Shown here: positions 35,476 to 44,811 of the stretch, piece by piece
Layout: every line of letters starts with the position of its first letter
Position numbering within the stretch: the stretch's first letter is position 1
NCBI GenBank assembly: GCA_020848995.1
Contig: JADLHA010000037.1
Span: 1-53,807, forward strand
From: Saprospiraceae bacterium
GTDB lineage: Bacteria; Bacteroidota; Bacteroidia; Chitinophagales; Saprospiraceae
Direction: 5' to 3'
Length of the DNA stretch: 53,807 nt
The notes under the pieces: generated by a model
What the model was told of the DNA's origin: nothing
What the model saw: the letters and a program-made list of their open reading frames with translations, nothing else
Database searches by the model: none
Made by a program: the position numbers and the translations under genes

Positions 35476-35916
35476 CAGGGAATTGCAACCCGATGATGGC
35501 GAATAATCCCTCATTGGGGGGGACTGTTGGTTATAAATTCGGCGGAAAATAGAAGAAGGCCAATTAGGGAGAGCTTTTAGACCAGGATTGCCGGCACAGT
35601 ATGCCCGGTTTATTCAGATGAACCATTTCAATAAACCCTAACTCAGGCGGGCGTTCAGTCTTGGTCTTGCCCAGACTTTATCACTCCTATGCAAATTCAT
35701 AGGAACGATATTTTTTCGATCACCCGAATATTGTTACTGTGAACTTGATGGAGGGCACTTCTCTTGGCGTTGGCCCTTACGGTCATGTGCCGCATGGTTC
35801 ATGTCCATTTCCTGCATAGACCTTGAATCCGTTCAAGTCTTTCTTTGATGGAGAAGGTACGTGGGTATTAAACGATTTGCGGAACCTTGGGTCGAAAGAA
35901 CAAAGCGAAACCCACC
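35476..35916. other. Intergenic stretch with two small hairpins
   Basis: About 440 bases. I see two short stem-loops, AGTCTTGG/CCAGACT (35657-35677) and CCTATG/CATAGG (35686-35703), without a U tail. No RNA gene or protein family is recognised; open frames across it are short and lack coding character. Confidence 0.4.
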
Positions 35917-36309
35917 ATGAGCGCAACAACCGACAATCAACACATTTTGATGAGTTTGCTATTCGCTCTATGCCTGTGGCCGATGTGGCCTGGATTGGAA
36001 GCTGCCAAACCCAACATGCCCTCCGGGATCCAGTTCCACAGGTGCCTGTCTCCGGAGCAAACTGCGCAGGTTGGGATCGGATGTGTTGACGGAATCTGCC
36101 TGCTGGATTCACGCGCTCAGGCATTTGACCGTTTTCAGTTGATGGACTTGTTGGGGCGCACTCTCGTTTGCCAGGCAATACCAGATGGCGACTGTTTAGC
36201 CATCGATCTGTCTATGCGTCCGCATGGTTTGTATTTTCTGGCACTGTACGATGAGGATGGACGTCTTTCCAACACCTTAAGGCTCGTGTGGCGCTCCCCC
36301 AAGGCATGA
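35917..36309 (+). CDS. Small exported protein resembling a lone sorting domain
   Basis: A 130-residue protein. A hydrophobic segment (ILMSLLFALCLWPMWPG) at the N-terminus is a probable signal peptide. The C-terminal 60 residues, FQLMDLLGRTLVCQAIPDGD then LSMRPHGLYFLALYDEDGRL, follow the pattern of the type IX secretion (type A) sorting domain: D-x-x-G-R, then hydrophobic L...HGLYFL. Between them there are only about 45 residues, so there is no room for a normal cargo domain. A TTG ten codons upstream is an alternative start. It could be a remnant of a larger secreted protein. Confidence 0.5.
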   Translation: MSATTDNQHILMSLLFALCLWPMWPGLEAAKPNMPSGIQFHRCLSPEQTAQVGIGCVDGICLLDSRAQAFDRFQLMDLLGRTLVCQAIPDGDCLAIDLSMRPHGLYFLALYDEDGRLSNTLRLVWRSPKA

Positions 36310-36345
36310 ATCAACGGGTAGAAGATGACCTGCTCTCGCTTTAGG

Positions 36346-36378
36346 TTGAATGCTGGCCGGGCTGGTTTGCTATCTTTG
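36346..36378 (+). promoter_or_regulatory. Predicted promoter of the redoxin gene
   Basis: TTG (36346-36348), a 22-base spacer and TATCTTTG (36371-36378), an exact TAnnTTTG. The ATG lies 24 bases after the -7 box. Confidence 0.45.
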
Positions 36379-36401
36379 TACAGCACTTTTACCAACAACG
36401 C

Positions 36402-36956
36402 ATGGCCGCTACACCTTCCAATATGCTTGCCCTTGGAACTCGGGCACCCGACTTTCGGCTTCCGGACGTCGTCTCGGGCAGGATCCTTCATTTTGACGAG
36501 CTATCTGGCTTCAGCTCCTACCTCGTGGTGTTTATGTGCAACCACTGCCCCTACGTCGTGCACGTCCTCGACGAGTTGCTGCACATCGCAGCGGAATACC
36601 AGTCGCACGGACTCTGCACGATTGGCATCAGCGCCAACGACGTCTTAAGCTACCCGCAGGACGGTCCAGCCGAAATGAAAGCCCTGGCAATAGAGCGCCG
36701 CTTTCCTTTTCCCTACCTCTACGACGAGAGCCAGGAAGTTGCCCGCGCTTACGATGCAGCCTGTACGCCGGACTTTTACCTGTTCGACGCCGAACGGAAG
36801 CTGCTATACAGGGGCCGCCTCGACGAAAGCCGGCCGGGAAGTGGCATTCCGGTTACCGGACGCGACCTGCGAAATGCTCTGGAAGCCATGCGCTCCGGGC
36901 AGGCACCGGATCCGGTGCAATACCCCAGCATTGGCTGCAACATCAAATGGAAATGA
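36402..36956 (+). CDS. Thioredoxin-fold redoxin (CNHCPYV type)
   Basis: A 184-residue soluble protein with a peroxiredoxin-like N-terminus (LGTRAPDFRLPDVVSGRIL) and the active-site motif VFMCNHCPYVVHV, where a second Cys three residues on gives a CxxC pair. Cis-proline region ACTPDFYLFDAERKLLYRGR. It belongs to the AhpC/TSA-thioredoxin group widely found in Bacteroidota and annotated as thioredoxin family protein. No signal peptide, so it is cytoplasmic. It has its own promoter. Confidence 0.87.
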   Translation: MAATPSNMLALGTRAPDFRLPDVVSGRILHFDELSGFSSYLVVFMCNHCPYVVHVLDELLHIAAEYQSHGLCTIGISANDVLSYPQDGPAEMKALAIERRFPFPYLYDESQEVARAYDAACTPDFYLFDAERKLLYRGRLDESRPGSGIPVTGRDLRNALEAMRSGQAPDPVQYPSIGCNIKWK

Positions 36957-37170
36957 CCGGCAACCGCTATTATCTGGCTCAAAGCCGCCTGTTTGCCATG
37001 CAGTGTGGCTTGGTTTGTCTTGACCGGTCTGCAGTTCAGCAGTTTTAGCCCCGCATTGCGCATCTCGACGGACCCCTCCGGGTCATGAAATTTTCGGGTT
37101 CAAAATTCATATTATTATTAAAAACACTATGTAAAAAATTGTATATCAACTGAATATACATTTAACCTCC

Positions 37171-37201
37171 TTTGGCAATTTCAGAATTGGTATTATTTTT
37201 G
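37171..37201 (+). promoter_or_regulatory. Predicted promoter of the glucosaminidase gene
   Basis: TTTG (37171-37174), a 19-base spacer and TATTTTTG (37194-37201). Both elements match the Bacteroidota consensus. The ATG at 37229 follows with a leader of about 20 bases. Confidence 0.6.
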
Positions 37202-37228
37202 TATTTGAAAAGGCAAAGAAAATTTGCG

Positions 37229-37972
37229 ATGCAGTTACTGTGCTCTGCTTCCCCTGTTTTGAGATGGTTGGTGCTCTCCCTGAGTGCGGTGTGCATGACG
37301 GCCTCGCGACCCGTCTCCGTGCAGGAGCGCTACATCGAGCAGTTCAAGCTGGTGGCGATCAGCGAGATGGAGCGGACGGGCATTCCCGCCAGCATCAAAA
37401 TGGCACAGGCCCTGCACGAATCTCAATCGGGGCGCAGCGAGCTTGCCACGCAGGCGAACAACCATTTTGGCATCAAGTGCAAGACGACCTGGACGGGAGC
37501 AACCTACCAGTACAAAGACGACGACCGCGACAGCACCGGCAGTCTCTTATTTTCCTGTTTCCGGTCTTATCCGACCGCCATGGATTCTTACATGGATCAC
37601 TCCGATTTTTTAAAATACCGACCGCGATACCGCGAATTGTTTGAATTGCCGGTGAGCGATTACAAGTCTTGGGCGTATGGCTTGAAAAAATGTGGATACG
37701 CAACAGACCCCAATTATCCCGAACGCCTGATTAAGATCATCGAGCGTTACAACCTCGATTTGCTCGATGCCGAGGGTGACAGCTCCCAGATTCAAGCACC
37801 CGCAATGGCCGCCGAACCTGCTGCGGATGTGCGTGCTATTGCTGCCGTAGAGATCCTGAGCCGCGACATTCGTCCGCTTGCCTGTGCAAAGCCCGTTGTC
37901 AAAACGAGCGTCAAAAAAAATGTGAGCAAATACAAAGTCCGGAAGAGGAGTTCTATTCGGAAAAAGCGCTAA
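37229..37972 (+). CDS. Peptidoglycan N-acetylglucosaminidase (GH73-like)
   Basis: A 247-residue exported hydrolase. Hydrophobic signal segment at the N-terminus (VLRWLVLSLSAVCMTASRP). The catalytic domain (about 35-190) has GIPASIKMAQALHESQSGRS, with the catalytic Glu, then NNHFGIKCKTTWTGATY and FRSYPTAMDSYMDHSDFL and SWAYGLKKCGYATDPNYPE, all typical of mannosyl-glycoprotein endo-beta-N-acetylglucosaminidase domains. The C-terminal 55 residues are basic (KKNVSKYKVRKRSSIRKKR), which may bind the wall or LPS; no LysM is seen. Cell separation or wall turnover is the likely job. Confidence 0.9.
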   Translation: MQLLCSASPVLRWLVLSLSAVCMTASRPVSVQERYIEQFKLVAISEMERTGIPASIKMAQALHESQSGRSELATQANNHFGIKCKTTWTGATYQYKDDDRDSTGSLLFSCFRSYPTAMDSYMDHSDFLKYRPRYRELFELPVSDYKSWAYGLKKCGYATDPNYPERLIKIIERYNLDLLDAEGDSSQIQAPAMAAEPAADVRAIAAVEILSRDIRPLACAKPVVKTSVKKNVSKYKVRKRSSIRKKR

Positions 37973-38044
37973 TTTTGCACTGCCAAAGTTGTCGGAGAGA
38001 ATAAACCAATCTCAACCGAGACGAATGCTAATAGCGTGATTAAC

Positions 38045-39103
38045 CTACTCGCTCATTTCTTCTGATAGCTTTGGCCTTTTTCGCAAAACGTTTTCCCGCA
38101 TTTCCCTATAGCCTTTACGCTGATTGACGATATCTTTCGCCAGGATCAGCGCATTGAACATGGAGCCCGGGTCGGCTTCATTTTTTCCTGCAAGGTCGAA
38201 TGCCGTGCCGTGGTCAGGTGAGGTGCGAACAAAGGGCAGGCCTGCGGTAAAGTTTACGCCTTCGTGGCTGGCGATGGTTTTAAAGGGGATCAGTCCCTGG
38301 TCGTGATACATCGCGAGGATGCCATCAAATTTGTTGAAGGTGCCGGTGCCAAAAAAGCTGTCGGCTGGATAGGGTCCTGATACGAACATGCCTGCTTTTT
38401 TGGCCTCGATGATGGCCGGACGGATGATCTCTTCGTCTTCCGGGCCGAGCAATCCTTCTTCTCCTGCATGGGGGTTAAGTCCCAGCACGGCCAGGTGTGG
38501 TTTTTCCAAACCAAAATCGCTCATAAGCGACTGCTCCATGATGCGGATTTTGCGCAGCACGACGTCTTTTTGAATAGCCGGGGCCACCTGCGACAGCGGC
38601 AGGTGGTCGGTGACTACACCCACTTTCAGGGCTTCTGAGACCATAAACATCAGGCAGTCGGAAGCACCGGCCTTTTCGCGCAGGTAGCCCGTGTGTCCGA
38701 AATGGGCAAAACCTGCCATGCGCATGGCCAGCTTGTTGATGGGGCCCGTGACCAGGGCATCGATCTCGCCGCTGAGGGCGTCCTGCAGGGCGCGGTCGAG
38801 GGCCAGCATGGCGTATTTTCCACCATCGGGACTGGCTTTGCCCAGCGCGATGGTCACGTTTTCGTTCCAGCAGTTCACCAGGTTCAGCCTTCCCGGCCGG
38901 GGTCGCTCCCCCTGAGCGAGGTTGTTGAAACTGAGGGTGTCGAGTTTGGCGATGTTCTTGTGGTAACTGGCGATCTTGACATTCCCGTACAGCACGGGAA
39001 TGATGTTTTTGTAGATCATTTCGTGACTCAGCGCCTTGAGAATGACCTCAAGGCTGATGCTGTTGATGTCGCCGCAGCTGATGCCGACGCGGATCTTTTC
39101 CAT
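38045..39103 (-). CDS. pdxA: 4-hydroxythreonine-4-phosphate dehydrogenase
   Basis: A 352-residue NAD-dependent oxidative decarboxylase in the DXP-dependent pyridoxal phosphate pathway. Visible: VGISCGDINSISLEVILKA at the N-terminus, LVTGPINKLAM, FGHTGYL and LNPHAGEEGLLG and AMYHDQGLIPFKT carrying the metal-binding histidines, and TSPDHGTAFDLAGKNEADPG near the end. The N-terminal box has CGDINSIS where other phyla have GDPAGIG, a form I recognise from Bacteroidota. The ATG at 39103 gives MEKIRVGISCGD; a 22-codon upstream extension lacks family similarity. Confidence 0.94.
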   Translation of the reverse strand: MEKIRVGISCGDINSISLEVILKALSHEMIYKNIIPVLYGNVKIASYHKNIAKLDTLSFNNLAQGERPRPGRLNLVNCWNENVTIALGKASPDGGKYAMLALDRALQDALSGEIDALVTGPINKLAMRMAGFAHFGHTGYLREKAGASDCLMFMVSEALKVGVVTDHLPLSQVAPAIQKDVVLRKIRIMEQSLMSDFGLEKPHLAVLGLNPHAGEEGLLGPEDEEIIRPAIIEAKKAGMFVSGPYPADSFFGTGTFNKFDGILAMYHDQGLIPFKTIASHEGVNFTAGLPFVRTSPDHGTAFDLAGKNEADPGSMFNALILAKDIVNQRKGYREMRENVLRKRPKLSEEMSE

Positions 39104-39256
39104 AGTTTGCAATTGCGCAGCGAAGATAAACCCTTTTGTCCAATGCGGGCCGGACGCCTCTGTGGGCATGACAGATCACCAGTTTGCCTTATAGACACCC
39201 TTCTCCTGTCGGATTTTTGATTTTCCTCCACAGGTTGTTTTCATTTTGCTTCACCC

Positions 39257-39281
39257 GGCGTCTGGCTCCGTCCACCAGACG
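39257..39281. repeat. REP-like GC-rich hairpin
   Basis: GCGTCTGG and CCAGACGC form a perfect 8-bp stem over a 9-base loop (CTCCGTCCA). No U tail, so it is not a simple terminator; its form is REP-like. Confidence 0.5.
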
Positions 39282-39367
39282 CGAGGCCGCAACGATGCAA
39301 TACGGCCCCACAAAACGAAATTGACAAATTTTCGCCTGTGGAACCGCGCTGCCATTCCTGCACGGCA

Positions 39368-39399
39368 TTTGCTTTTATTCCCGTTTTGTTATATCTTTG
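39368..39399 (+). promoter_or_regulatory. Predicted promoter of the giant secreted protein
   Basis: TTTG (39368-39371), a 20-base spacer and TATCTTTG (39392-39399). Both boxes are exact matches. Confidence 0.6.
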
Positions 39400-39550
39400 A
39401 CAGAGTCAGGACAACCAACGATGATGTCGGACGGATTCCCATCTGCCGGTTAAAAGATTAAGAAGTGCACTGAAGGCTTTGCTGTACTTGCAACGAATGC
39501 TTGCGTAAAATGCCCAATCTTCGTTTTCTGAGCCCTTTCATGGATGCCGT

Positions 39551-42500
39551 ATGAAAATACACCTTGGAGTTTTTTCGATGATGCAAATGCTGCTGGTGAT
39601 CGCAGCGATCGCCATGCCCATAGTACTGACGCCCCTTCCCAACATTGCCGGAACATCACCTTCCACCACCTGTTTGCAGAGCGCGATCCCCAAACCACAG
39701 GCAGTGCAGGAAATAAGCATTGATGTGGTATCTACAGGTTTTCCTACAGGTCACATCGCCAATGCAACCATCGTCTATACCGGCACCGGGCCACGCACTG
39801 TGGAAATCCCGGCTGCCGTTACGACCACCGGGCCACGGCATCAGCGCCCCATTACCCCAACACCGGTTACGGTAACCGTCACCGAACCGCGGACGACGGT
39901 TCCTCTGTATGGCTATTGCCTGGATGCAGACCTGCCCACGGCACCTGCAGGCGCGCACTGGCCCCCCTCTGCTGAATGGGATGTGACCAATCCCTTGATC
40001 GAAGAGGTCAGGCTTTGGCAGGAAACCTTCGACCGGCTCCGCGAAAACGGACAAGTAACCACGCCGCTCGATTTCAATCCAGCCCTGGAGCGCGATGTCG
40101 TCGTGCAATTTACCCTTTGGTGGTGGACCATCGGATCAGAATTCGATCCCTGCGACCGGATCAGGAAGTTTTGCGATTCTCTGGAACGGGAGCTAACCCC
40201 CCAGGGTGGAGGTCTGGGATCCCCGGTCATGGCGATTCCGCACACACCCATCATCGATGCGGTCATCCTCACCGGACAGCAAAGCGGCACTCCTTTGTTT
40301 CAGCCACCCACCTTGCCCGAAACCACTACGAAGATTGCAGAGGCCCCGCCAGCTTCTCATCCGGAAATTGCATATACCGCAAGCGTTATCAGTACCGGCC
40401 ATCCCTCCGGACACATTTTAGACATTCACCTGAGTAACCCTACCGACCAGACTGTTGAGGTGCACATCGGCGATGGCCCGCTCTACATCCCCGGCAATGG
40501 AGACCAGCCACAGGCTGCCGATCCCATTCCTCCGGTGACCATTGCTCCCGGAGGCCACGTCACCATTCCCGTCTACGGCAGTTGCGTAGACATCCGCGTA
40601 TTGCCCACTGAACCAGGTGGCAATAAGGAGAACATTTCAACCTGGATCGGCCTGCCCGGATTTAGTCCGGAAACCCAACCCGCGAAAGATGCCGGGAGGC
40701 CGGGCATTCTACAGGTATATATCCCCACGCGGACCAGCATGCCTCTGGGCGAAGTAACGGAATTGTTGACCGAATTGTCACATCATACCCCGCAAAGCCG
40801 GATGGCCCCTTGCCTTGAAGAACCTGTGAGGCAGACTTTCCTGATTCCGGGAACCGGGGAACCATTATACCTCCCAATTAACCCGGAGAAAAATCCTGGG
40901 GTTGGCGTTACGCTCGTGCTGAATGCTTACGAACACATCACCCGCGCCTACGAGACCCTGGTCGAAAGCGGTCAGCTCGGCACTGTGCTGGCCGGCAACC
41001 CGGAAAGGCAGCGTGAAACCGTTGTGCAGTGGGCATTGTGGCAAAGCACCGAGGCCTTGTACGGCCATCCCCTTCCCAAAGAGCATTGGGACTCTGTGGG
41101 TCGCAAAGAAATTGAAAAACTGAGCGGCAAAAAGCTGGACAGCATGCCGGAACCCGAACGAAAAAGCATACAAACCGGGCTCGACGGCATCTGGAATGCG
41201 TTCAGCGCCGTGAGCGTAGAAAGCAAAATGGTGTCACCACCGGTGGTCACCACCCCCGCGATGACGACCCCGGGTGTCACTACGACCGTCCCGGTCACCA
41301 CCACGACCCCCCTGGTCAGGGAATACGTGCCCACCAGCAGTACCTACTCCAAACCACCTCCCGAGACGGAATGGAAATGCGACCCCGTTGTCCGTGTACT
41401 TTCGGGGCCGCGTATGGACGGCGGATTGGAACCTCCGAATGATTCAGTCACCGTTTACCGGGATGAATTTCTCCCCCTGCTGGCGGCCGGCGTCGATTAC
41501 GACGAGTTGTGGTGGGATTGCAACCCGGAACTCAGTTGTCCCGAAACGCCTTCGACGGACATGAGGTCCTTAAACGGCAGAGTCAAATTCGAATGGCGCA
41601 TCCTCCGCGGCGAAGGAAGCCTGGTTGAACTTGGGTGCTTGAACCCGCAGCGCTTCCGCGAAGGGAAAAGGGTGGTGTTCATGCCTCCTTATGTGGCCAT
41701 CGACAGCATGAAGGAAACGCTGATCGAACTGAAGATCATCGACGACAACCCAAGCCAGGTGATCGACGAAACCGTAACTCGCAACATCCGCATTCGCACC
41801 CGTCGAGACAGTCTGCGGCCCGACCATTACCTCATTCGCATAGAATCCGATGCCTACAGGATCCCGTCCCCCTCTCAGTATACGGGTTTGCCCAGGGGAA
41901 GCTGCCTGACCCAGGGACCGCGCTGGAGCCGGGCGGCCGACCTGCCAAAACCCCGGATCGTTTTGCCTCCGGTTGAGGACAACCGCAAAATGGTTTACAA
42001 GGAGTGGATGAGGATCAGCGCCGATGACATTCGCGATCCGGACGACGTGGAACTTTGGTGCCGCACCAGTTGTCCCACCAAGCGGATCCATCGCAGTTTT
42101 GAGGACGCCGTAGAATACGAATGGACCATTCTTAGGGGCGGCGGCCGCTTCATCAAAGGCAACAAAGGGCGGCATGTCATTTACGAAGCTCCGGAACAGG
42201 CTGGGGAAGTGCTGTTGAAGGTAGACGTGTACAATCCGGATTTTTTAAAAGTGCAAGACACAAGGCCCCAACCGGATACGGTGCGCATCGAAGTATTCAG
42301 GCCCGGAGTGCGCATGGACACCACAGCTACCGCCTGGTTGCCGCGGGACGGCATCGAACTCGAAAAGCGCTCTTACCTCGTTTACGAAGACAATCGCGAA
42401 TGGAAAACAGCGTTGGCACACCAATGCCGCATCCATTTTTTTGAATTGCCGGAAGCGAGCAACGAACGGGGGGTGTGCCTGAACTGGCCACCGTACCCGA

Positions 42501-43804
42501 CAGCAGATACCTGTAAGGACCTGTACATTAAAAAACTTCCCGACCGCTACGAGGTATTCGACTCGTCGATGTGTTCCCGCTGGGTACGAGGTGCTGACGA
42601 TCGCCATGAGGACAGAGCATACTACCTGAATGCGAGGACCAAAACGCCCGTAAGGGAATTCAGCGTTTCCGTCGTTTCCGACGACTACGGTGGATTTGGG
42701 TTTATGCGTTCCGTGGCCAATGGCTCCAAGAGTACGGAGTTACCCTATAAATCAGTCGAGTGGAAGGCCGAGGAAAAAACGCATCCTAAAGGGCGTCCTA
42801 AAAAAACAGTGTACGCCGATAACCGCGTGACCATTCCCAAGGACATCGACGAAAACCGGATTGCTGATCGCGGCTGGGAGGCCGATCCGAATGGCCAACA
42901 GGCAGACCCCGAAGATCCAAAGGTGGACGCCGATACCAGCCGAAACAACAACCACAACGGCGATGGAATCCCGGCTTATGAAGAATACCGGGGATTCTTT
43001 GTGCGTGGCACTCACCGGCGGTTTGCCATGAACATCAAAGACCTGCTGGTATGGGATCGAGACAACCGCGGTACCGGGTATTTTGACCGCGGCCATACCG
43101 GTGTTGAAGTCAGAAGGATCGATCAGGCAGAAATGGATACCGTGCATGCAAGCCTCAGGGTCATCAACCGGAACCGCCATACCCACGAGCTGGGCTTTGA
43201 TCAGAAAGGTGCGCGACTGTACCGGTCGGATGGGATTGGTGCCAATTTATTGGGAGTTGCAAGAAATTCGGTAGGTGGTGCCGGCGATGATGGTCTCGTC
43301 ACCTGTGACAGCGTATCGATCAACGTTGCGCTGGTGAATCGCTCAGCTTCCGCGGTGCTTGCCAACATCATTGCCCATGAATTATCGCATGCCGTCAGCG
43401 TCAGGCACCACGGCGAGGGCATCATCAACGGCAGGCTGATGTCTGGAGATGGCATGACGCGCAATGGTGCAGCGTTCAGCAACACCACTGGGGACACGTT
43501 GACCTACTCGATTGCCTGTACGGGTGGGCTCACCAGTGGGATGGAGAATTGCTGGATGCGTTATGACAACTACATTCGAAATTGCCCGGTGTCGGCGGTA
43601 CTCGTCAATTTAAATTGCGCTGCCGGTGGATGGGATGCCGATCTAAGGACGTATAGCATAAATACCGCAAACGACAACGTCGTGGGCAGAACCCTGTGCA
43701 TCAACGCCACCGGTACCGGGATCAATGCGGGCAATCGCTGCGGACGGGATGCATCTGTCGGAAACTGTTTTAGTCAGATCCGGATTTCGTGCCAAAGACC
43801 GTGA
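39551..43804 (+). CDS. Giant secreted protein: duplicated Cys/Gln-box domains plus metzincin-like protease
   Basis: 1417 residues. A hydrophobic N-terminus (MLLVIAAIAMPIVLTPL) acts as signal. Two homologous modules follow: about 56-210 (DVVSTGFPTGHI, VPLYGYCLDAD with Cys123, RDVVVQFTLW with Gln186) and about 275-525 (SVISTGHPSGHI, IPVYGSCVDI with Cys345, ETVVQWALW with Gln493). A Thr/Pro linker spans about 562-610. Two Ig/PKD-like repeats contain EWRILRGEGS and EWTILRGGGR. An Asp/Asn-rich calcium-type stretch (NNNHNGDGIPAYEEY) precedes a C-terminal protease domain: AHELSHAVSVRHH (zinc His1276, His1280, His1286) and a Met-turn candidate NCWMRYDNY (Met1336). No type IX sorting domain at the end. 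I recognise no single named family; protease and thioester roles are inference. Confidence 0.6.
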   Translation: MKIHLGVFSMMQMLLVIAAIAMPIVLTPLPNIAGTSPSTTCLQSAIPKPQAVQEISIDVVSTGFPTGHIANATIVYTGTGPRTVEIPAAVTTTGPRHQRPITPTPVTVTVTEPRTTVPLYGYCLDADLPTAPAGAHWPPSAEWDVTNPLIEEVRLWQETFDRLRENGQVTTPLDFNPALERDVVVQFTLWWWTIGSEFDPCDRIRKFCDSLERELTPQGGGLGSPVMAIPHTPIIDAVILTGQQSGTPLFQPPTLPETTTKIAEAPPASHPEIAYTASVISTGHPSGHILDIHLSNPTDQTVEVHIGDGPLYIPGNGDQPQAADPIPPVTIAPGGHVTIPVYGSCVDIRVLPTEPGGNKENISTWIGLPGFSPETQPAKDAGRPGILQVYIPTRTSMPLGEVTELLTELSHHTPQSRMAPCLEEPVRQTFLIPGTGEPLYLPINPEKNPGVGVTLVLNAYEHITRAYETLVESGQLGTVLAGNPERQRETVVQWALWQSTEALYGHPLPKEHWDSVGRKEIEKLSGKKLDSMPEPERKSIQTGLDGIWNAFSAVSVESKMVSPPVVTTPAMTTPGVTTTVPVTTTTPLVREYVPTSSTYSKPPPETEWKCDPVVRVLSGPRMDGGLEPPNDSVTVYRDEFLPLLAAGVDYDELWWDCNPELSCPETPSTDMRSLNGRVKFEWRILRGEGSLVELGCLNPQRFREGKRVVFMPPYVAIDSMKETLIELKIIDDNPSQVIDETVTRNIRIRTRRDSLRPDHYLIRIESDAYRIPSPSQYTGLPRGSCLTQGPRWSRAADLPKPRIVLPPVEDNRKMVYKEWMRISADDIRDPDDVELWCRTSCPTKRIHRSFEDAVEYEWTILRGGGRFIKGNKGRHVIYEAPEQAGEVLLKVDVYNPDFLKVQDTRPQPDTVRIEVFRPGVRMDTTATAWLPRDGIELEKRSYLVYEDNREWKTALAHQCRIHFFELPEASNERGVCLNWPPYPTADTCKDLYIKKLPDRYEVFDSSMCSRWVRGADDRHEDRAYYLNARTKTPVREFSVSVVSDDYGGFGFMRSVANGSKSTELPYKSVEWKAEEKTHPKGRPKKTVYADNRVTIPKDIDENRIADRGWEADPNGQQADPEDPKVDADTSRNNNHNGDGIPAYEEYRGFFVRGTHRRFAMNIKDLLVWDRDNRGTGYFDRGHTGVEVRRIDQAEMDTVHASLRVINRNRHTHELGFDQKGARLYRSDGIGANLLGVARNSVGGAGDDGLVTCDSVSINVALVNRSASAVLANIIAHELSHAVSVRHHGEGIINGRLMSGDGMTRNGAAFSNTTGDTLTYSIACTGGLTSGMENCWMRYDNYIRNCPVSAVLVNLNCAAGGWDADLRTYSINTANDNVVGRTLCINATGTGINAGNRCGRDASVGNCFSQIRISCQRP

Positions 43805-43873
43805 ATTTGGATTGATGATCTCATGTTGAATAGCATAATATGCCCCTTGGCCCTTGCCGTTAAAATAAAAAAT

Positions 43874-44719
43874 ATGAACCGCGCAAACGTTTGCATACAT
43901 TTTGTGTACCTGTTCATTTCAATGAACCTGTTTGCACAGGCACCCGAGCTGAAGCTCGATCTTAAAAGTTTTTCATCTGCCGATATCCGGCTGGAGCAGG
44001 GTTTTCCACTGATCGTCAACCTAACGCTTTACTCTACCCAGGAATTCGGGCCAGAGCGCTATGTCGAAGGGTTACCAGACAGCCTGCGCAACGACCCGTC
44101 GGCTCTCCGCGCGATCGATTCCCTTTACGGTCGCGGATTTTCTCAAAGCTACCCCGGGCCCTGGTACGAACAAGTCCTGTTTGTGCAGCTGATCCAGGAG
44201 AGGGCTCCTGGAAAGGCCATCCGGCTTTTTCCGCTCAATCCTCTGCCTCCGGGCGAGTTGCTCGTTGGCTTGAATAAGCCGGCCTTTGCAGATTTCGGCG
44301 CCGACCCACAAAACACTGTTGGCTGGGTGCCAGGGCGGCACACCTTAAAAGCCGGAGTCCTGTTTCGGGAAGATACCCTATGGTCGAAAAATCTGCACAT
44401 CGAGGTCGTCCGTCCTGAAACCAGTTCAGACGACAAAAGGCGACTGCAGGCCATGGCGCACTACCTGATGCGTCGCGGGCAGTGCGATAGCGCAGCCGTT
44501 TATGGCCGTGCATTGCTGGACGCGGAACCGCAGAACACTTCGAACATCGTGCTGATGGCGGAAATCGACGAATGTACTGGCGATCTGAAATCCTCTCTAA
44601 CCCTCTACAGGCGCGCGCTGGAGGCCGTCGAAAAGGACCCCGTTCAACCATCCTGTCCGCCCGTTTACCTCGTTCGGAAAATTAATGAACTGCAAGACAA
44701 GTTGTATTTTAAAAAATGA
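43874..44719 (+). CDS. Exported protein with C-terminal TPR-like helices
   Basis: A 281-residue protein of unknown function. Signal peptide MNRANVCIHFVYLFISMNLF then AQAPELKL. The middle is beta-rich (FPLIVNLTLYSTQEFGPERY; GRHTLKAGVLFREDTLW), and the last 80 residues hold one TPR-like pair (MAHYLMRRGQCDSAAVYGRA; NIVLMAEIDECTGDLKSSL). It starts about 70 bases after the giant protein and is probably co-transcribed, so it may be its envelope partner. An in-frame ATG at 43823 lacks signal-peptide form and was not chosen. Confidence 0.6.
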   Translation: MNRANVCIHFVYLFISMNLFAQAPELKLDLKSFSSADIRLEQGFPLIVNLTLYSTQEFGPERYVEGLPDSLRNDPSALRAIDSLYGRGFSQSYPGPWYEQVLFVQLIQERAPGKAIRLFPLNPLPPGELLVGLNKPAFADFGADPQNTVGWVPGRHTLKAGVLFREDTLWSKNLHIEVVRPETSSDDKRRLQAMAHYLMRRGQCDSAAVYGRALLDAEPQNTSNIVLMAEIDECTGDLKSSLTLYRRALEAVEKDPVQPSCPPVYLVRKINELQDKLYFKK

Positions 44720-44791
44720 GGTTGATGAGCAGCATGGCTGCGACGCCAGGCCGTTAATAATTTGATGTATCCGGTACATTCACCCGTGAGT

Positions 44792-44811
44792 GAACAAACG
44801 TTCGTAAGTTT
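44792..44811 (-). repeat. Scattered palindrome ACGAACGTTTG, intergenic copy
   Basis: The minus strand reads AAACTTACGAACGTTTGTTC, with the exact core. It lies about 70 bases after the stop of the exported TPR-like gene. Confidence 0.7.

Larger units (their letters stand above)
39104..39550. other. Intergenic stretch upstream of the giant secreted protein
   Basis: Holds a GC-rich hairpin (39257-39281) and the promoter at 39368-39399. The predicted leader of the giant gene is about 145 bases. No gene or RNA family is recognised. Confidence 0.5.
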
